This document shows positions 36,374 through 46,913 of a DNA stretch of 64,000 nt, piece by piece. The number at the start of each line of letters is the position of its first letter. Position 1 is the first letter of the stretch. The notes under the pieces are model-generated. The model was not told the DNA's origin. It ran no database searches and worked only from the letters and a program-made list of their open reading frames with translations. The stretch is taken from assembly GCA_963761435.1 (NCBI GenBank), contig CAVXHJ010000010.1, forward strand, positions 62,001 to 126,000. The letters are read 5' to 3'. The position numbers and the translations under genes were made by a program. Origin of the DNA: Roseiarcus sp963761435. Its GTDB lineage: Bacteria > Pseudomonadota > Alphaproteobacteria > Rhizobiales > Beijerinckiaceae.

Positions 36374-37257
36374 ATGGCCCAGAGCGAAATCGATGCAATT
36401 CGGACTTTCTTGGCGCCAAGCCGCGGCCCGTTGGCTGGGAGGAGCGGCGCCGCCGCATCGACGAAATTGGTTCGACCTGGCCGGTCGCCGGCGACGTCAA
36501 GCTGGAATTGGCGGATTTCGACGGCGTGCCCGGCGAATGGTCGATCGCTCCCGGCAGCGACCCGTCGCGGCTCCTGATCTTCTTTCATGGCGGAGGATAT
36601 TGCTCGGGGTCGATTTGGAGCCACCGCCGGCTGGTGAGCGAAGCGGGGCGGGCGGCGGCGGCGCGGACGCTCGCCATCGCCTATCGCCACGCGCCCGAGC
36701 ATCCGTTCCCCGCGGCTTATGACGACGCGCTCGCCGCGTGGCGAGGCGTGATCGAGCTAGGGTATGCGCCGAGCCGCATCGCCGTCGGCGGCGACAGCGC
36801 GGGCGGCGCGCTCACGCTGGCGCTGGCCGGCGATCTCAAGCGCCGGGGCGACGAGTTGCCCGGTTGCCTTTGGCTTATCTCGCCGTGGACAGATCTGACG
36901 ATGTCCGGGGCGAGCCTCACCAGCAAGAATGCTATCGATCCGCTCATTCACAAGGACTATCTCGAAGAGCTTGCCGCGGCCTATCTGCCGGCGGGCATGG
37001 ACCGGAAGGACCCGCGCGTTTCGCCCCTATACGCCGATCTAAGAGGTCTGCCGCCAACCCTGATTCAGGTTGGCTCTGCCGAGACCTTGCTCGACGATTC
37101 CACCCGGCTCGCCGCCGCGGCTGGGGCCTCCGATGTCAGCGTGACGCTTGAGGTCTGGCCGCACATGATTCATGCTTGGCCGATGTGGAACGCACGCCTC
37201 GAGCCGGGGCGCCGGGCGCTGTCGAGCGCGGGCGCGTTCATCCGGCGATGCCTGTGA
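36374..37257 (+). CDS. alpha/beta hydrolase (HSL-type esterase), interrupted by one -1 deletion
   Basis: The oxyanion motif LLIFFHGGGYCSGS and nucleophile VGGDSAGGALTL place it in the hormone-sensitive-lipase group of esterases; VWPHMIHAWPMW carries the catalytic His. The N terminus (MAQSEIDAIRTFL) is in another frame. Adding one G to GG at 36412-36413 joins it to GAKPRPVGWEERRRRIDEIG and gives a 294-residue enzyme of normal length. AAGGGAT lies upstream of the ATG. Without the repair the frame would start at 36508 and lack the cap region. The stop overlaps the PQQ dehydrogenase start. Confidence 0.85.
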
Positions 37258-39362
37258 AGGGGGCTGCGATAGCGCGGGCGCCAGATCGGAGCGCCCGCAC
37301 GCTGCGCTGGCTCGCCAGTCTCACGCTCGGGGTCCTCTCGCTGGCCGCCCCGGCCTGCGCCGCGGAATATTACGGCTATGATCAGGGCGGCGCCCGGTTC
37401 GCGCCACTCGACCAGATCACGCCGGGAAACGTCGACCAACTCATCCCGGCATGGTTCTACCATACCGGCGACCTCAAGGGCCGCGCCCCGGACGTTCTGA
37501 AGCGCTCGAAATTCGAGGTCACGCCGATCCTCGCCGGCGACAAGCTCGTCGCGTGCACGGCCTTCAACGCCGTCGTCGCGCTCGATCCCGGAACCGGCCG
37601 GGAGCTATGGCGTTACGACCCCGAGATCAAGACCGACTACCGCCCCGCCAACCTGTTCAATTGCCGGGGCGTCGCGGTCTGGCGCAGCCCTGCTGGCGCG
37701 GCCGGGCCATGCGCCGAGCGGATCCTGACCGCGACCGCGGACCTCAGGCTGATCGCCCTCGATCTTAAGGACGGCAGCCCATGCGCCGGTTTCGGCCAGG
37801 ATGGCGTGGTCCGCATCGATCCCGGCAAGCCGCTCCTCGGGCCGAGTGAGTTCCAGTTCACTTCGCCCCCCGCCGTCATCGGCGACCTCGTCATCCTCGG
37901 CTCCTCGATCAACGACAACCAGCGGGTCGACGCGCCGCGCGGCGTCGTGCGCGCCTTCGATGTCCGGACCGGCGCCCTGCGCTGGACCTGGGACCCGATT
38001 CCGGAGCGCGCCGACGACCCGGATGCGGCAAGCTGGGGCGATGGTTGGCGCACGACGGGCGCCGCCAACGTCTGGGCGCCGATCGCGATCGACGAGGCGC
38101 GCGGCCTGATTTTCCTGCCAACCACCAGCCCGAGTCCGGATTTCTACGGCGGCCTTCGCCCCGGTGACAACCGCCATGCCGATTCCGTCGTCGCCCTCAA
38201 GGCCGACACCGGCGCGCCGGCCTGGAGCTTCCAGCTCGTGCACCACGACGTCTGGGATTACGACATCCCGGCGCAGCCGAGCCTGGTCACGATCGCCCTC
38301 GATGGCAAAAAGCGCGACGTCGTCATCCAGGGCACTAAGCAGGGGCTCATCTTCGTGCTCGACCGAGACACCGGCAAGCCTGTCTTGCCCGTCGAAGAGC
38401 GCCCCGTCCCGCAGGGCGGCGTCGAAGGCGAGGCGCTTTCGCCGACCCAGCCTTTCCCCGCTGATCTGCCGCCGCTCGGCCCCGACCGCATCACGCCCGA
38501 TCAGGCCTGGGGGCTCACGCCATGGGATCGCGGCGCATGCGCCAAAGCGATCGCCTCGGCGCGCGGCGAGGGCCGCTTCACCCCGCCGAGCCTCAAAGGC
38601 ACGCTCGTCATGCCCTTCACCGGCGGCGGCGTGAACTGGGGCGGCCTCGCCGTCGACGGCGGAAACGGCGTGGTCTACGTCAACAGCTCGAACCTGGTGC
38701 ACCGGGTCACGCTCTTCCCGGCCGCCGATTACGCCGCGATGAAGCAGCGTTTCCCGGATAAGGAGGTCTCGCCGCAGCTTGGCGCGCCCTATGGCATGAA
38801 GCGCGAGCTCCTGGTCTCGCCGCTGGGATTGCCCTGCAACCCGCCGCCCTGGGGCGTCTTGACCGCGCTCGACCTCGGAAGCCGAAAGATCCTCTGGCAG
38901 GTCCCGCTCGGCACGACCGAGGAACTCAATCCGCTCGGCCTCGCCCGCAACATCGGCACACCTACTATCGGCGGCCCGCTCGCGACCGCGAGCGGCCTCG
39001 TCTTCATCGGCGCCGCGCTCGACGACTACCTGCGCGCCTTCGACGCCAGGACGGGCGCCGAACTCTGGACCGGGCGCCTCCCCGCGGCCGGGATCGCCAC
39101 CCCGACCAGCTATCTCTGGCAGGGCCGCCAATATGTCGTGATCGCGGCCGGCGGCGACGGCGAAGCCGGCGCCCCGGCCGGCGACACGCTGATCGCCTTC
39201 GCCTTGCCCGGTCCCGGCGAGTCGGGCCCCTCGCCCTGGCTCCGCTGGCTCGACCAGCCGGGCGGCCGCTTCAAGCTGCATGCCGGGATGGCCGCAGCCG
39301 TGGCGGTGGCGCTCGCGGCGCTGTGGCGGCGGATGCGCCAGAGGCGCCGGCGGCCGGCGTGA
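37248..39362 (+). CDS. PQQ-dependent dehydrogenase (glucose/quinate type) with C-terminal membrane anchor
   Basis: A 704-residue periplasmic quinoprotein. A signal segment ends near residue 38 (APACAAEYYGYD). The eight-bladed propeller shows GARFAPLDQITPGNV, LQLVHHDVWDYDIPAQPSLV-like active-site strand, GGGVNWGG and NLVHRVTLFP. The C terminus has one hydrophobic helix (about 676-692) and a basic tail. Unlike E. coli glucose dehydrogenase it has no N-terminal four-helix domain. It overlaps the hydrolase stop by 10 bases. It oxidises a sugar or cyclitol and feeds ubiquinone; the substrate is unknown. Confidence 0.88.
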   Translation: MPVKGAAIARAPDRSARTLRWLASLTLGVLSLAAPACAAEYYGYDQGGARFAPLDQITPGNVDQLIPAWFYHTGDLKGRAPDVLKRSKFEVTPILAGDKLVACTAFNAVVALDPGTGRELWRYDPEIKTDYRPANLFNCRGVAVWRSPAGAAGPCAERILTATADLRLIALDLKDGSPCAGFGQDGVVRIDPGKPLLGPSEFQFTSPPAVIGDLVILGSSINDNQRVDAPRGVVRAFDVRTGALRWTWDPIPERADDPDAASWGDGWRTTGAANVWAPIAIDEARGLIFLPTTSPSPDFYGGLRPGDNRHADSVVALKADTGAPAWSFQLVHHDVWDYDIPAQPSLVTIALDGKKRDVVIQGTKQGLIFVLDRDTGKPVLPVEERPVPQGGVEGEALSPTQPFPADLPPLGPDRITPDQAWGLTPWDRGACAKAIASARGEGRFTPPSLKGTLVMPFTGGGVNWGGLAVDGGNGVVYVNSSNLVHRVTLFPAADYAAMKQRFPDKEVSPQLGAPYGMKRELLVSPLGLPCNPPPWGVLTALDLGSRKILWQVPLGTTEELNPLGLARNIGTPTIGGPLATASGLVFIGAALDDYLRAFDARTGAELWTGRLPAAGIATPTSYLWQGRQYVVIAAGGDGEAGAPAGDTLIAFALPGPGESGPSPWLRWLDQPGGRFKLHAGMAAAVAVALAALWRRMRQRRRRPA

Positions 39363-39539
39363 GCAAGCCGATCAGTCGCCAGCGGAAGAGCGGCTCTCCG
39401 CCCATCTCCAACGTTCCTCACCGGGGTTTGCATCCCACGCCGCAGGTGGCAAGCTCGACGCTCGCGGTCGGTTGCCACAGGCGGCGAACGGGGGCACGCG
39501 ATTGGCCGGACCGGACGACCTTGACTTCGAGCGAATGAG

Positions 39540-41207
39540 TTGACCGCCGAATTGAACAGCAATCCCGAGACGCCGTTGACGGCTCAGTCGCGCTGGGGCG
39601 TGTTCGGCAATTCCGCCTTCGTGCTCATTCTTGTCGCCACCTCGCTTTCGAGCGTCGGGCTCACGATGTTCGACACCGCCTCGGCCTGGATGATGACGAG
39701 CCTCGATCCGAGCCCGCGCCTCGTTTCCGCCGTGCAGGTCGCCACGACGCTGCCGCTGTTTCTCTTGACCTTGCCCGCCGGCGCGCTGAGCGACGTCGTC
39801 GATCCCCGCCGGCTTCTCATCGTAGCGCAAACAAGCATGGTGGCGATTTCCCTCGCGTTTGCGGCTTTGGTCGCGGTTGGGACAGCGGGTCCGGCCTCCT
39901 TGCTTTGGGCCTCGTTCCTGCTCGGCGTCGGAGGCGCTCTCTCGGCCCCGGTATGGCTGCTCATCACCCCGATCCTCGTGCCGAAGTCAGAGCTCGACAG
40001 CGCCATCGCGATCGACAACGCGAGCTACAATGTGGCGCGCGCAATCGGTCCCGCGATCGCCGGCTATGCGATCGCGAAGCTCAGCATTGCCGCGCCGTTC
40101 TGGTGCTGCTTCGCTGGCAATCTTGGGCTCCTTGGCGCGCTGATCCTGTGGCGCGCGCCGCGCAGGCCGCCGGAAAATCTGCCGGCCGAACGCCTGATAA
40201 GCGCGATGACGACGGGCGTCCGATACGTTCGATACAGCCGCGAGATGGATGCGACGATCATCCGCGCCGCCGCCTTACTTCCCTTCGCCAGCGCCTATCT
40301 CGCGTTGCTGCCGCTTGTGGCGCGCGATCGGTTGGGCAACGGGCCGGAAGTCTACGGCGAGCTGATGGCCGTTATCGGTCTCGGCTCTATCGCAGCCTCA
40401 TTCGCGCTGAAATGGCTGAAGGCGCGCCTGGGATCGAACGGGATGACCGCCCTCGGCACGGTTGGCACCGTCGCCGCGCTCTTCCTGTTCGCGGCCGCGC
40501 GCGAGCCGGTAGTCGCGCTCGCCGCAAGCCTCATCGCCGGCGCCGCATGGATCATCGCGCTGACGCCCCTGTTTGTCTCGGCGCAGATCTCTTTGCCGGA
40601 ATGGGTGCGAGGGCGGGGCCTCGCGCTTTTCCTCACCGTCTATTTCGGCGCCTTGACGCTCGGGAGCGCCGTATGGGGCGAGGTCGCGAGCCTCAAAGGA
40701 GTGCCCTTCGCCCTTTCCGCGGCCGGCGTGGGCGCGTTGATCGCGATGGCGCTCACCTGGCGATGGAAGCTGCACACCGGAGCCTCGCTCGACCTCAGTC
40801 CGTCAATGCGCTGGCGCGCGCCCGCCTTCCTCAATCGGCTCGCCAACGATCTTGGCCCCGTGCTGGCTGTCGCCGAATATGTGATCGACCCCAAGGATAC
40901 GGCCGCCTTCCTCGCCGCGATGGAGGACGTCGGCCTCGAGAGAAGGCGCGACGGCGCCTACGCTTGGCACATTTTCGAGGACCCGGATGAGGCGGGGAAG
41001 ATGATCGAGACCTACCTCGTCCATTCCGCGCTCGAGCTCAAATCTCGCCAGGGGCGGGTGACCATGGCCGACCAGACGATGGAGGATCAGGCGATCAGGT
41101 TTTTGAAGGCGCCGCCCCAGACCCGTTATTTCGTCGCCCCCCAACGTCAATTGCGGCCATGGCGCAAGCGCATCGCCGCCGCTCCGAGGCTGCGCCCGGG
41201 CGCATGA
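39540..41207 (+). CDS. MFS_3-type exporter with C-terminal ABM-like domain
   Basis: A 555-residue transporter of the enterobactin-exporter/transmembrane secretion effector group. About twelve helices span residues 25-420 (GALSDVVDPRRLLI between helices 2 and 3). A soluble tail at about 445-530 (DTAAFLAAMEDVGLERRRDGAYAWHIFEDPDEAGKMIETYL) resembles a dimeric alpha-beta barrel of antibiotic biosynthesis monooxygenases. Start TTG 39540 is taken from the frame limit; no ATG gives a full first helix. Substrate unknown. It follows the PQQ dehydrogenase after a 177-base gap with nothing recognisable. Confidence 0.82.
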   Translation: MTAELNSNPETPLTAQSRWGVFGNSAFVLILVATSLSSVGLTMFDTASAWMMTSLDPSPRLVSAVQVATTLPLFLLTLPAGALSDVVDPRRLLIVAQTSMVAISLAFAALVAVGTAGPASLLWASFLLGVGGALSAPVWLLITPILVPKSELDSAIAIDNASYNVARAIGPAIAGYAIAKLSIAAPFWCCFAGNLGLLGALILWRAPRRPPENLPAERLISAMTTGVRYVRYSREMDATIIRAAALLPFASAYLALLPLVARDRLGNGPEVYGELMAVIGLGSIAASFALKWLKARLGSNGMTALGTVGTVAALFLFAAAREPVVALAASLIAGAAWIIALTPLFVSAQISLPEWVRGRGLALFLTVYFGALTLGSAVWGEVASLKGVPFALSAAGVGALIAMALTWRWKLHTGASLDLSPSMRWRAPAFLNRLANDLGPVLAVAEYVIDPKDTAAFLAAMEDVGLERRRDGAYAWHIFEDPDEAGKMIETYLVHSALELKSRQGRVTMADQTMEDQAIRFLKAPPQTRYFVAPQRQLRPWRKRIAAAPRLRPGA

Positions 41208-41222
41208 GGGGGGCCGACCGGC

Positions 41223-42041
41223 TTACTCGCGCCTCGCCCAAGCGGAGACGTAAGGCATCATCGCGATCTGCGCGCGAGCAGCTCGGGCCTCGCTCAAGAC
41301 GCGGTCATAGAGGGTGGCCGGGTCTCCGACCCTCGGGTCGACACGCCCGAAACGCTGCATGAGAGGCAGCAACGTCTCATAGGTCAGGGTGGCAAGTCGA
41401 AGATGTCTTGGGTCGGAGCCGGGCACGACCGATTCCCAGAGCACGTGAGGCTCAGGCAATCCCGCGTCGATGTAGCAGGGGATGATCCGGCCCGCGATGT
41501 CCGGGCTTGGGAGAGCTCCGCGGAGAAATCTCGACAAGCTGTCGCTGAGCGCCCGGCCGAGCTCGAACTCGGGGAGCATTTGAACATCCACATGGACCGC
41601 CGGCTCCATGAAGGCGATGATCCCTCCGGGCCTGACGGCTGCCGCAACCCGGCGCAGCGTTGCAGCCGGCTCGGATTGGTGGACGAGCACGCACCGACCG
41701 ATCACGGCGTCGAAAGGTCCGAGCCGCTCAAGGTCGAAATCCGTGCCGACGGCAAATTCGATTCGGCGCAATCCCGCCTTCCGCGCCCGCGCGGCCGCCA
41801 TTTCGACGGCGCGCTGTTCGGCGTCGATTCCAACGACTTTGCCCGCGGGTCCCACGGCCTCGGCGACCAGCATGGCGACGTCTCCGGCCCCCGAGCCGAA
41901 ATCCGCCACGGCCATTCCCGCCTCTATGCCGCACTCCTGAATAAGCCGCCGCGTCTGGCCTTCAAGGCAAGCGGCCTGAAGCTGGAGCCGCTCCATTTCG
42001 ACGTCGCCATGGCCGAGCAGGTACTTTGCGTCTTGGTTCAT
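41223..42041 (-). CDS. class I SAM-dependent methyltransferase
   Basis: About 272 residues. The SAM loop ADFGSGAGDVAML lies near residues 44-56, VVGIDAEQRAVEMA near 67-80 and GGIIAFMEP near 140. Such enzymes methylate small molecules. ATG 42041 (MNQDAKYLLGHGDVE) is preferred from the family N terminus; GTG 42110 is a longer alternative, and neither has a strong ribosome site. It converges on the MFS gene. No substrate can be named. Confidence 0.82.
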   Translation of the reverse strand: MNQDAKYLLGHGDVEMERLQLQAACLEGQTRRLIQECGIEAGMAVADFGSGAGDVAMLVAEAVGPAGKVVGIDAEQRAVEMAAARARKAGLRRIEFAVGTDFDLERLGPFDAVIGRCVLVHQSEPAATLRRVAAAVRPGGIIAFMEPAVHVDVQMLPEFELGRALSDSLSRFLRGALPSPDIAGRIIPCYIDAGLPEPHVLWESVVPGSDPRHLRLATLTYETLLPLMQRFGRVDPRVGDPATLYDRVLSEARAARAQIAMMPYVSAWARRE

Positions 42042-42157
42042 CCGGGGCTCTCGCGAACGGAAAACCGCCTTGTAGACGCCCGGAATTTCAGCCGCTGTGA
42101 TCTCCGTCACATTCCGACAGCCGGGGGCGATTTGCGGCTTAGAGCGGAAGCCCAGCC

Positions 42158-43324
42158 TTACGGCTTTGCTTGCCCGGTCGAAGGCAGCGCCTGGACCGGC
42201 GATCCTGGCCCGATCTTTTGCAGGTTGCCGACGATGATCCGGTCCCCTTCGTTCAAGCCTTTGACCACGCTGACGAGTTCGCCGTCCGTCGGCCCGAGCG
42301 AAAGGAGCCGCAACTCCGCCTTGTCGCCCGCGCCGACGACATAGACATATTTGCCCATCTGGCTCGAACCCAGCGCGGCCTGGGGCGCCATCAGCGTGTC
42401 GGGCTCATCCCTTAGATGAAGCCGGACGCGGACATATTGGCCGGGCAGCAAGGCGAAATCGGAATTGGCGATGGTGACGCGGGCGACAATCGTGCCCGTC
42501 ATCTTGTCGACGACATTGTCCAGGAAGGTCAGTTCGCCCTTCCTTACCGGCTCGTCCTTGCCCGCCAAGAAAATCTCGGCTTTGACTTTACCGCTGGCGC
42601 GCGCGCCGGCGATTTCGGCAAGTTCGGACTCGCTCGGATTGAAGGAAACGTAGATCGGATCGAGCTCGACCAGCGTGTTGAGCGGCCCGCTCGCCGGGCC
42701 GACCAGAGCGCCTTTCGCTGCCTGGTTGCGTCCGAGCCTCCCCGCGAAGGGCGCCCGGATTTCGGTATAGCTCAGGTTGAGCCGCGCGGCTTCGATCGCG
42801 GCGCGGTCGAGCACAAGCGCCGCCTCTGTTTGACGCATCGTGCTCTCGCGCTGATCGTAGGCGTCCTTGGTGACGAACCCGCTTTTGACGAGCTCCTCGC
42901 CACGGCTGAAATTGGCTCGCGCATATTCGAGCGACGCCGTGTCGCGCTGCGCCTGGGCGTTCGCCTGATCGAGCGCCGCTTGAAGGTCGCGCGGATCGAT
43001 CTTGTAGAGCAGGTCTCCGCTCTTCACGTCCGCGCCGTCCGTGGCGGGCTGAGCGTCAATGTAGCCGGAGACGCGCGCCTGCAAGGCGATGCTGCGGATC
43101 GACTCGATCCGGCCCGGATAGTCGAGATAGATCGACAGGGTCTTCTTGATGACCGGCGTTACAGGCACAGGCATCGCCATCATCGCGGCGGTCGGCGCCG
43201 AGGCGCTGGCCCCGCCGAACTGATGCAGAGCGAGGTAGAGCGCCCCGAGCGCCGCCAATCCGAGCACGGCGAGGGAAGTCAGTGCGACTTTGAGGAAGCG
43301 CATGGGCAAGCTCCGGTCGATCAT
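42158..43324 (-). CDS. RND efflux periplasmic adaptor (membrane fusion protein)
   Basis: A 388-residue HlyD/AcrA-type adaptor. One N-terminal membrane segment (about 12-32) is followed by the lipoyl-like barrel (SGYIDAQPATDGADVKSGDLLYKID), a helical hairpin (about 110-170), RAPFAGRLGRNQAAKGALVG and beta-barrel segments. The ATG overlaps the permease stop (ATGA), so translation is coupled. It links the RND permease to a TolC channel, possibly the one at 27.2 kb. Confidence 0.93.
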   Translation of the reverse strand: MIDRSLPMRFLKVALTSLAVLGLAALGALYLALHQFGGASASAPTAAMMAMPVPVTPVIKKTLSIYLDYPGRIESIRSIALQARVSGYIDAQPATDGADVKSGDLLYKIDPRDLQAALDQANAQAQRDTASLEYARANFSRGEELVKSGFVTKDAYDQRESTMRQTEAALVLDRAAIEAARLNLSYTEIRAPFAGRLGRNQAAKGALVGPASGPLNTLVELDPIYVSFNPSESELAEIAGARASGKVKAEIFLAGKDEPVRKGELTFLDNVVDKMTGTIVARVTIANSDFALLPGQYVRVRLHLRDEPDTLMAPQAALGSSQMGKYVYVVGAGDKAELRLLSLGPTDGELVSVVKGLNEGDRIIVGNLQKIGPGSPVQALPSTGQAKP

Positions 43325-46300
43325 TCGGCGGCCTCGGCGCGGGGCTCGAATTCCTGCGACGGCTTGCGCGCCGGCGCCTCCGCCGGCCGGCCCTCGCGCG
43401 CCCGCTCGATTAGGGCGTAGAAGACCGGCACGAAGATCAATGTCAGCGTAGTCGCCGCCACCATGCCGCCAAAGACCGTCGTCCCGAGCGACTGCCGGCT
43501 CGCGGCTCCGGCGCCGGTCGCGAACATGAGCGGCAGCACGCCGAGGATGAAGGCGAATGCGGTCATCAAAATCGGCCTGAGCCTGAGCCGACCGGCCTCC
43601 ATCGCCGCATCCACGACGCTGAGGCCCTCGAGGCGACGGCGCTTGGCGAACTCGACGATCAGGATCGCGTTCTTGGCGGCAAGGCCGATCAGCATGACGA
43701 AACCGATCTGCGAATAGACGTCGATCTGCATCTGGCGCACCCACAGCGCGCCCAGCGCGCCGACCAAGGCCAAGGGCGCCGACGACAACACCATGAACGG
43801 CATCGACCAGCTTTCATATTGCGCCGCCAGGATCATGAAGACGAACACGATCGCCAGGGCGAGGACGATGGTCGCGATCGAGCCGGCGCTGAGCTCCTGA
43901 TAGGTCACGCCGGTCCATTCGTAGCCGAAGTCGCGGGGCAGCGCTTCCGCGGCTGCGCGCTGCATCGCGACGACCGCCTGGCTCGAGCTGAAGCCGGGAG
44001 CGGGCGCGCCATTGATGAGCGCCGAGCCGTAGTTGTTGTAGTGGGGCACGGTCTCGGGCCCGACGATCGGCTTCAGCCCGCCAAGCGCGCTGAGCGGGGT
44101 CATGCCGCCGGACGCGTTGCGCACATAGAGCTTGTTCAGGTCGGACGCCGAGGCGCGCGAATCCTTGTCTGCTTGCAGGGTGACCCGGAAGGTGTGGCCG
44201 AACAGGTTGAAGTCGTTCACATAAAGCGATCCGAGATAGATCTGGAGCGTGTTGAACACGTCGGGCAGGCTCAGACCCAGGAGTTTCGCCTTGGTGCGGT
44301 CGAGGTCGTAGTAGAGTTGCGGCGTCGAGGCCGAGAACGACGTGAACAGCGATTGCGGGTTGAGCTCCGGCTCTTTGCGCGCCGCGGCGAGCAGCGCCTG
44401 GGTCGCATCGTTCAGAGCGACGCTGCCCTTTCCGGCGAGATCCTCGACTTCGAATTCGAACCCGCCGGTCGTGCCGAGCCCGTTGACGGACGGGGGGTCG
44501 AAGCTGAGGGCGAAAGCCTCCGGGATGGCCAGAAGCTTCGGCCGCACCTTGGCGACCAGGGCCGAGGCGTTCTCCTCCGGGCCGCGCTCGCGCCAGGGCT
44601 TGAGCACCGCGAATTCAATCGCCGAGTTCGACTGCGCCGCGTTGGTGAGAAAGTTGAGGCCGCTGATGAAGCCGGCGATTTCGACCCCGGGCGTCGCCTG
44701 CAGCAATTCCCGCACCTTCTTGGCGACCGCGTCAGTTCGTTCGAGAGAGGCCCCGTCCGGCAATTGGACGATGACGAAGAAATAGCCCTGATCCTCGACC
44801 GGCAGAAACGTGGTCGGAATCGTCCGCGACAGCCCGTAAGCTGCGCCGATGATGAGGACGAAAACGGCGACGAGAGCCCAGCTCCAGCGGATGAAAAGCC
44901 TGACCGAGCGCGCGTAGGCGTGCGAGAGCCATTCAAACCCCGCGTTGAACCAGCGGAAGAGTATGAAGGGCCGCTTCGTCCGGTGGCGCAGGAAGGCGGC
45001 GCTGAGCGCCGGGCTCAAGGTCAGCGAGTTGAATGCGGAAATGCCGACCGAGATCGCAACGGTCAGCGCGAACTGATTGTAGAGGCGGCCGGCGACGCCG
45101 GGGATGAAGGCGACCGGTACGAAGACGGCCATGAGCACCGCAGTCGTCGCGATGATCGGCCCGGTCACTTCGGACATCGCCTTTTTGGCCGCCGCCAGCG
45201 GCGCGAGTCCCGCCTCGAGCTGGCGCTCGACATTCTCGACAACCACGATCGCGTCGTCGACGACGAGGCCGATCGCCAGCACCATGCCGAGCAGGCTCAG
45301 CATGTTGAGCGAGAAGCCCAGAGCCTCCATCACCGCGAGCGTCGCGATCAGCGATACGGGGATTGCGATCGTCGGTATGATCGTCGTGCGCCAGCTCTGC
45401 AGGAAGACGTAGACGACCAGCACCACGAGAATCAGCGCCTCGCCCAGCGTGACCACGACGTCGCGCATGGCGGCGGACACGAAGCGCGTCGTGTCGTAGT
45501 GCATGGCGTAAGCGATCCCGCTCGGAAAGCGCTGCGAAAGCTCGTCCATCCGCTCCTTCACCCGCCGCTGAAGATCGAGCGCGTTGGACCCGGGCATCTG
45601 GAAAATCGCAAGCACAACCGTCGGGTCCGGTCCGAAGAAGGCGGACGAGGAATATTGCAGCGCGCCGAGCTCCACGCGCGCGACGTCGCGCAACCGCACC
45701 ACCGCGCCGCTGGCCGGATCGGCGCGCACGATGATGTTCGAGAACTCGCTCGGATCGCTGAGCCGTCCCGCCGCATTGACCTGCAGCTCGAACGGCGTCC
45801 CGGGGGCGCCGGAGATTGGCCGATCTTGCCGGCGGCGACCTGGACGTTCTGCTCCGCGATGGCGTTCTGGACGTCGACCGCCGTGACCCCGAGATTGGCA
45901 AGCTTGTCGGGATCGAGCCAGACGCGCATCGAATAGCGCCGCTCGCCGAAGATCTGCACGTCGCCGACGCCGGGCAGGCGCTTCAACTGATCGACGATCT
46001 GGAGGTAGGCGTAGTTCGACAGGGACACCGAATCGACGGACTTGTCGGGCGACGTCAGGTTGACGATCAGGACGAAGTTCGGGTTCTGCTTCTTGATCGT
46101 CACTCCGCCCTGATTGACGATCGGAGGCAGCGACGAGGCCGCCTGCGACACCCGGTTCTGCACGTCGACCGCCGCGATGTTGAGCGGATAGCCGACGTTG
46201 AAGGTGACGGTGATCGTCGAGGAGCCGTCGTTCGAGCTCGCCGAGGACATGTAGGTCATGCCCTCGACGCCGTTGATTTGCTCCTCCAGCGGGGTGGTGA

Positions 46301-46481
46301 CCGTGTCGGCCACGACCTGTGCGCTCGCGCCGGGATAGTTGGCGCTGACCACGACCTGCGGCGGCGTGATCTCGGGAAACTGCGAAACCGGCAGCAGAAA
46401 AAAGCAGATCGCGCCGGCCAGCACGAAAATCGCGGCGATCGCCGAGGCAAAGATGGGCCGTTGAATGAAGAAGGCGACCAT
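43321..46481 (-). CDS. RND multidrug efflux permease (HAE1 family), interrupted by one -1 deletion
   Basis: An AcrB-type proton-driven pump of the inner membrane. Motifs in order: FFIQRPIFASAIAAIFVLAG, QFPEITPPQVVVSANYPGAS, then GMVLAIGLVVDDAIVVVENV with the proton-relay Asp pair in helix 4. The reading frame breaks at the G run 45802-45806 (C run in the gene) between GQSPAPPG and TPFELQVNAAGRL; adding one base gives a 1053-residue protein of normal size. ATG 46481 fits the family start but has no strong ribosome site. It is second in an operon with a 96-residue protein before it and the adaptor after it. Confidence 0.92.
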
Positions 46482-46506
46482 CAGGAAAGCTTTTACCGGC
46501 GAAGCG

Positions 46507-46797
46507 CTAGCAGCAGAACACCGATCCGCAAGCCGTGTCGCGGGCGCGCGCGGGCCGGCGGGAGGCCGGCGGGACATTCGAGATGCGCGGCGTCATCCGT
46601 CGGTCGCTCGGCGCGCCGAGCAGAAGGACCGCCGGCCGCTGCAACGTTGCGCCGCGCGATTCGGCGCCGACGCGACCCGCGACGCCCTGCATCAGCGACC
46701 TTAGCGCCTGCGGCTCGACGTGGTCGGCGCGCATGACGGACTGGATCAGCGAATCCGCCAGGAGGTCGTCAATCGTCGGACTGTAGCTAAGCGACAT
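46507..46797 (-). CDS. small conserved-looking protein at the head of the RND operon
   Basis: A 96-residue frame with a good ribosome site (AAAGGAA, seven bases before the ATG). The first 40 residues (TIDDLLADSLIQSVMRADHVEPQALRSLM) look folded and helical; the second half is Arg- and Pro-rich. It lies 25 bases before the permease start and directly under the TetR operator, so it should be the first gene of the efflux operon. Function unknown to me; a pump-associated or regulatory peptide is possible. Confidence 0.6.
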   Translation of the reverse strand: MSLSYSPTIDDLLADSLIQSVMRADHVEPQALRSLMQGVAGRVGAESRGATLQRPAVLLLGAPSDRRMTPRISNVPPASRRPARARDTACGSVFCC

Positions 46798-46857
46798 GAC
46801 GGTTCCTTTCGTTCGGACGGCCGGGCAGGGCGGTGTTGACTTCGCTTGCCGGGGGGT

Positions 46858-46895
46858 GTTACTCGTCGGTAACAATCACTAGATACCGATCGGTA
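46858..46895. promoter_or_regulatory. TetR-type operator between the efflux operon and its regulator
   Basis: TACCGATCGGTA (46884-46895) is a perfect 12-bp palindrome. GTTACtcgtcgGTAAC (46858-46873) is a second, looser one; both end in CGGTAAC-like half-sites. They lie between the divergent starts at 46797 and 46914. The form resembles known TetR-family efflux operators, so repression of both directions is likely. Confidence 0.75.
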
Positions 46896-46913
46896 ACATT
46901 CCGGTCAAGACCC

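Noticed and set aside
43819..45936. 705-codon open frame on the plus strand opposite the RND permease
   Set aside because: It is the antisense shadow of a GC-rich gene; its composition is charged and repetitive (Asp, Arg, His) with no domain, while the minus strand encodes a clear RND pump.
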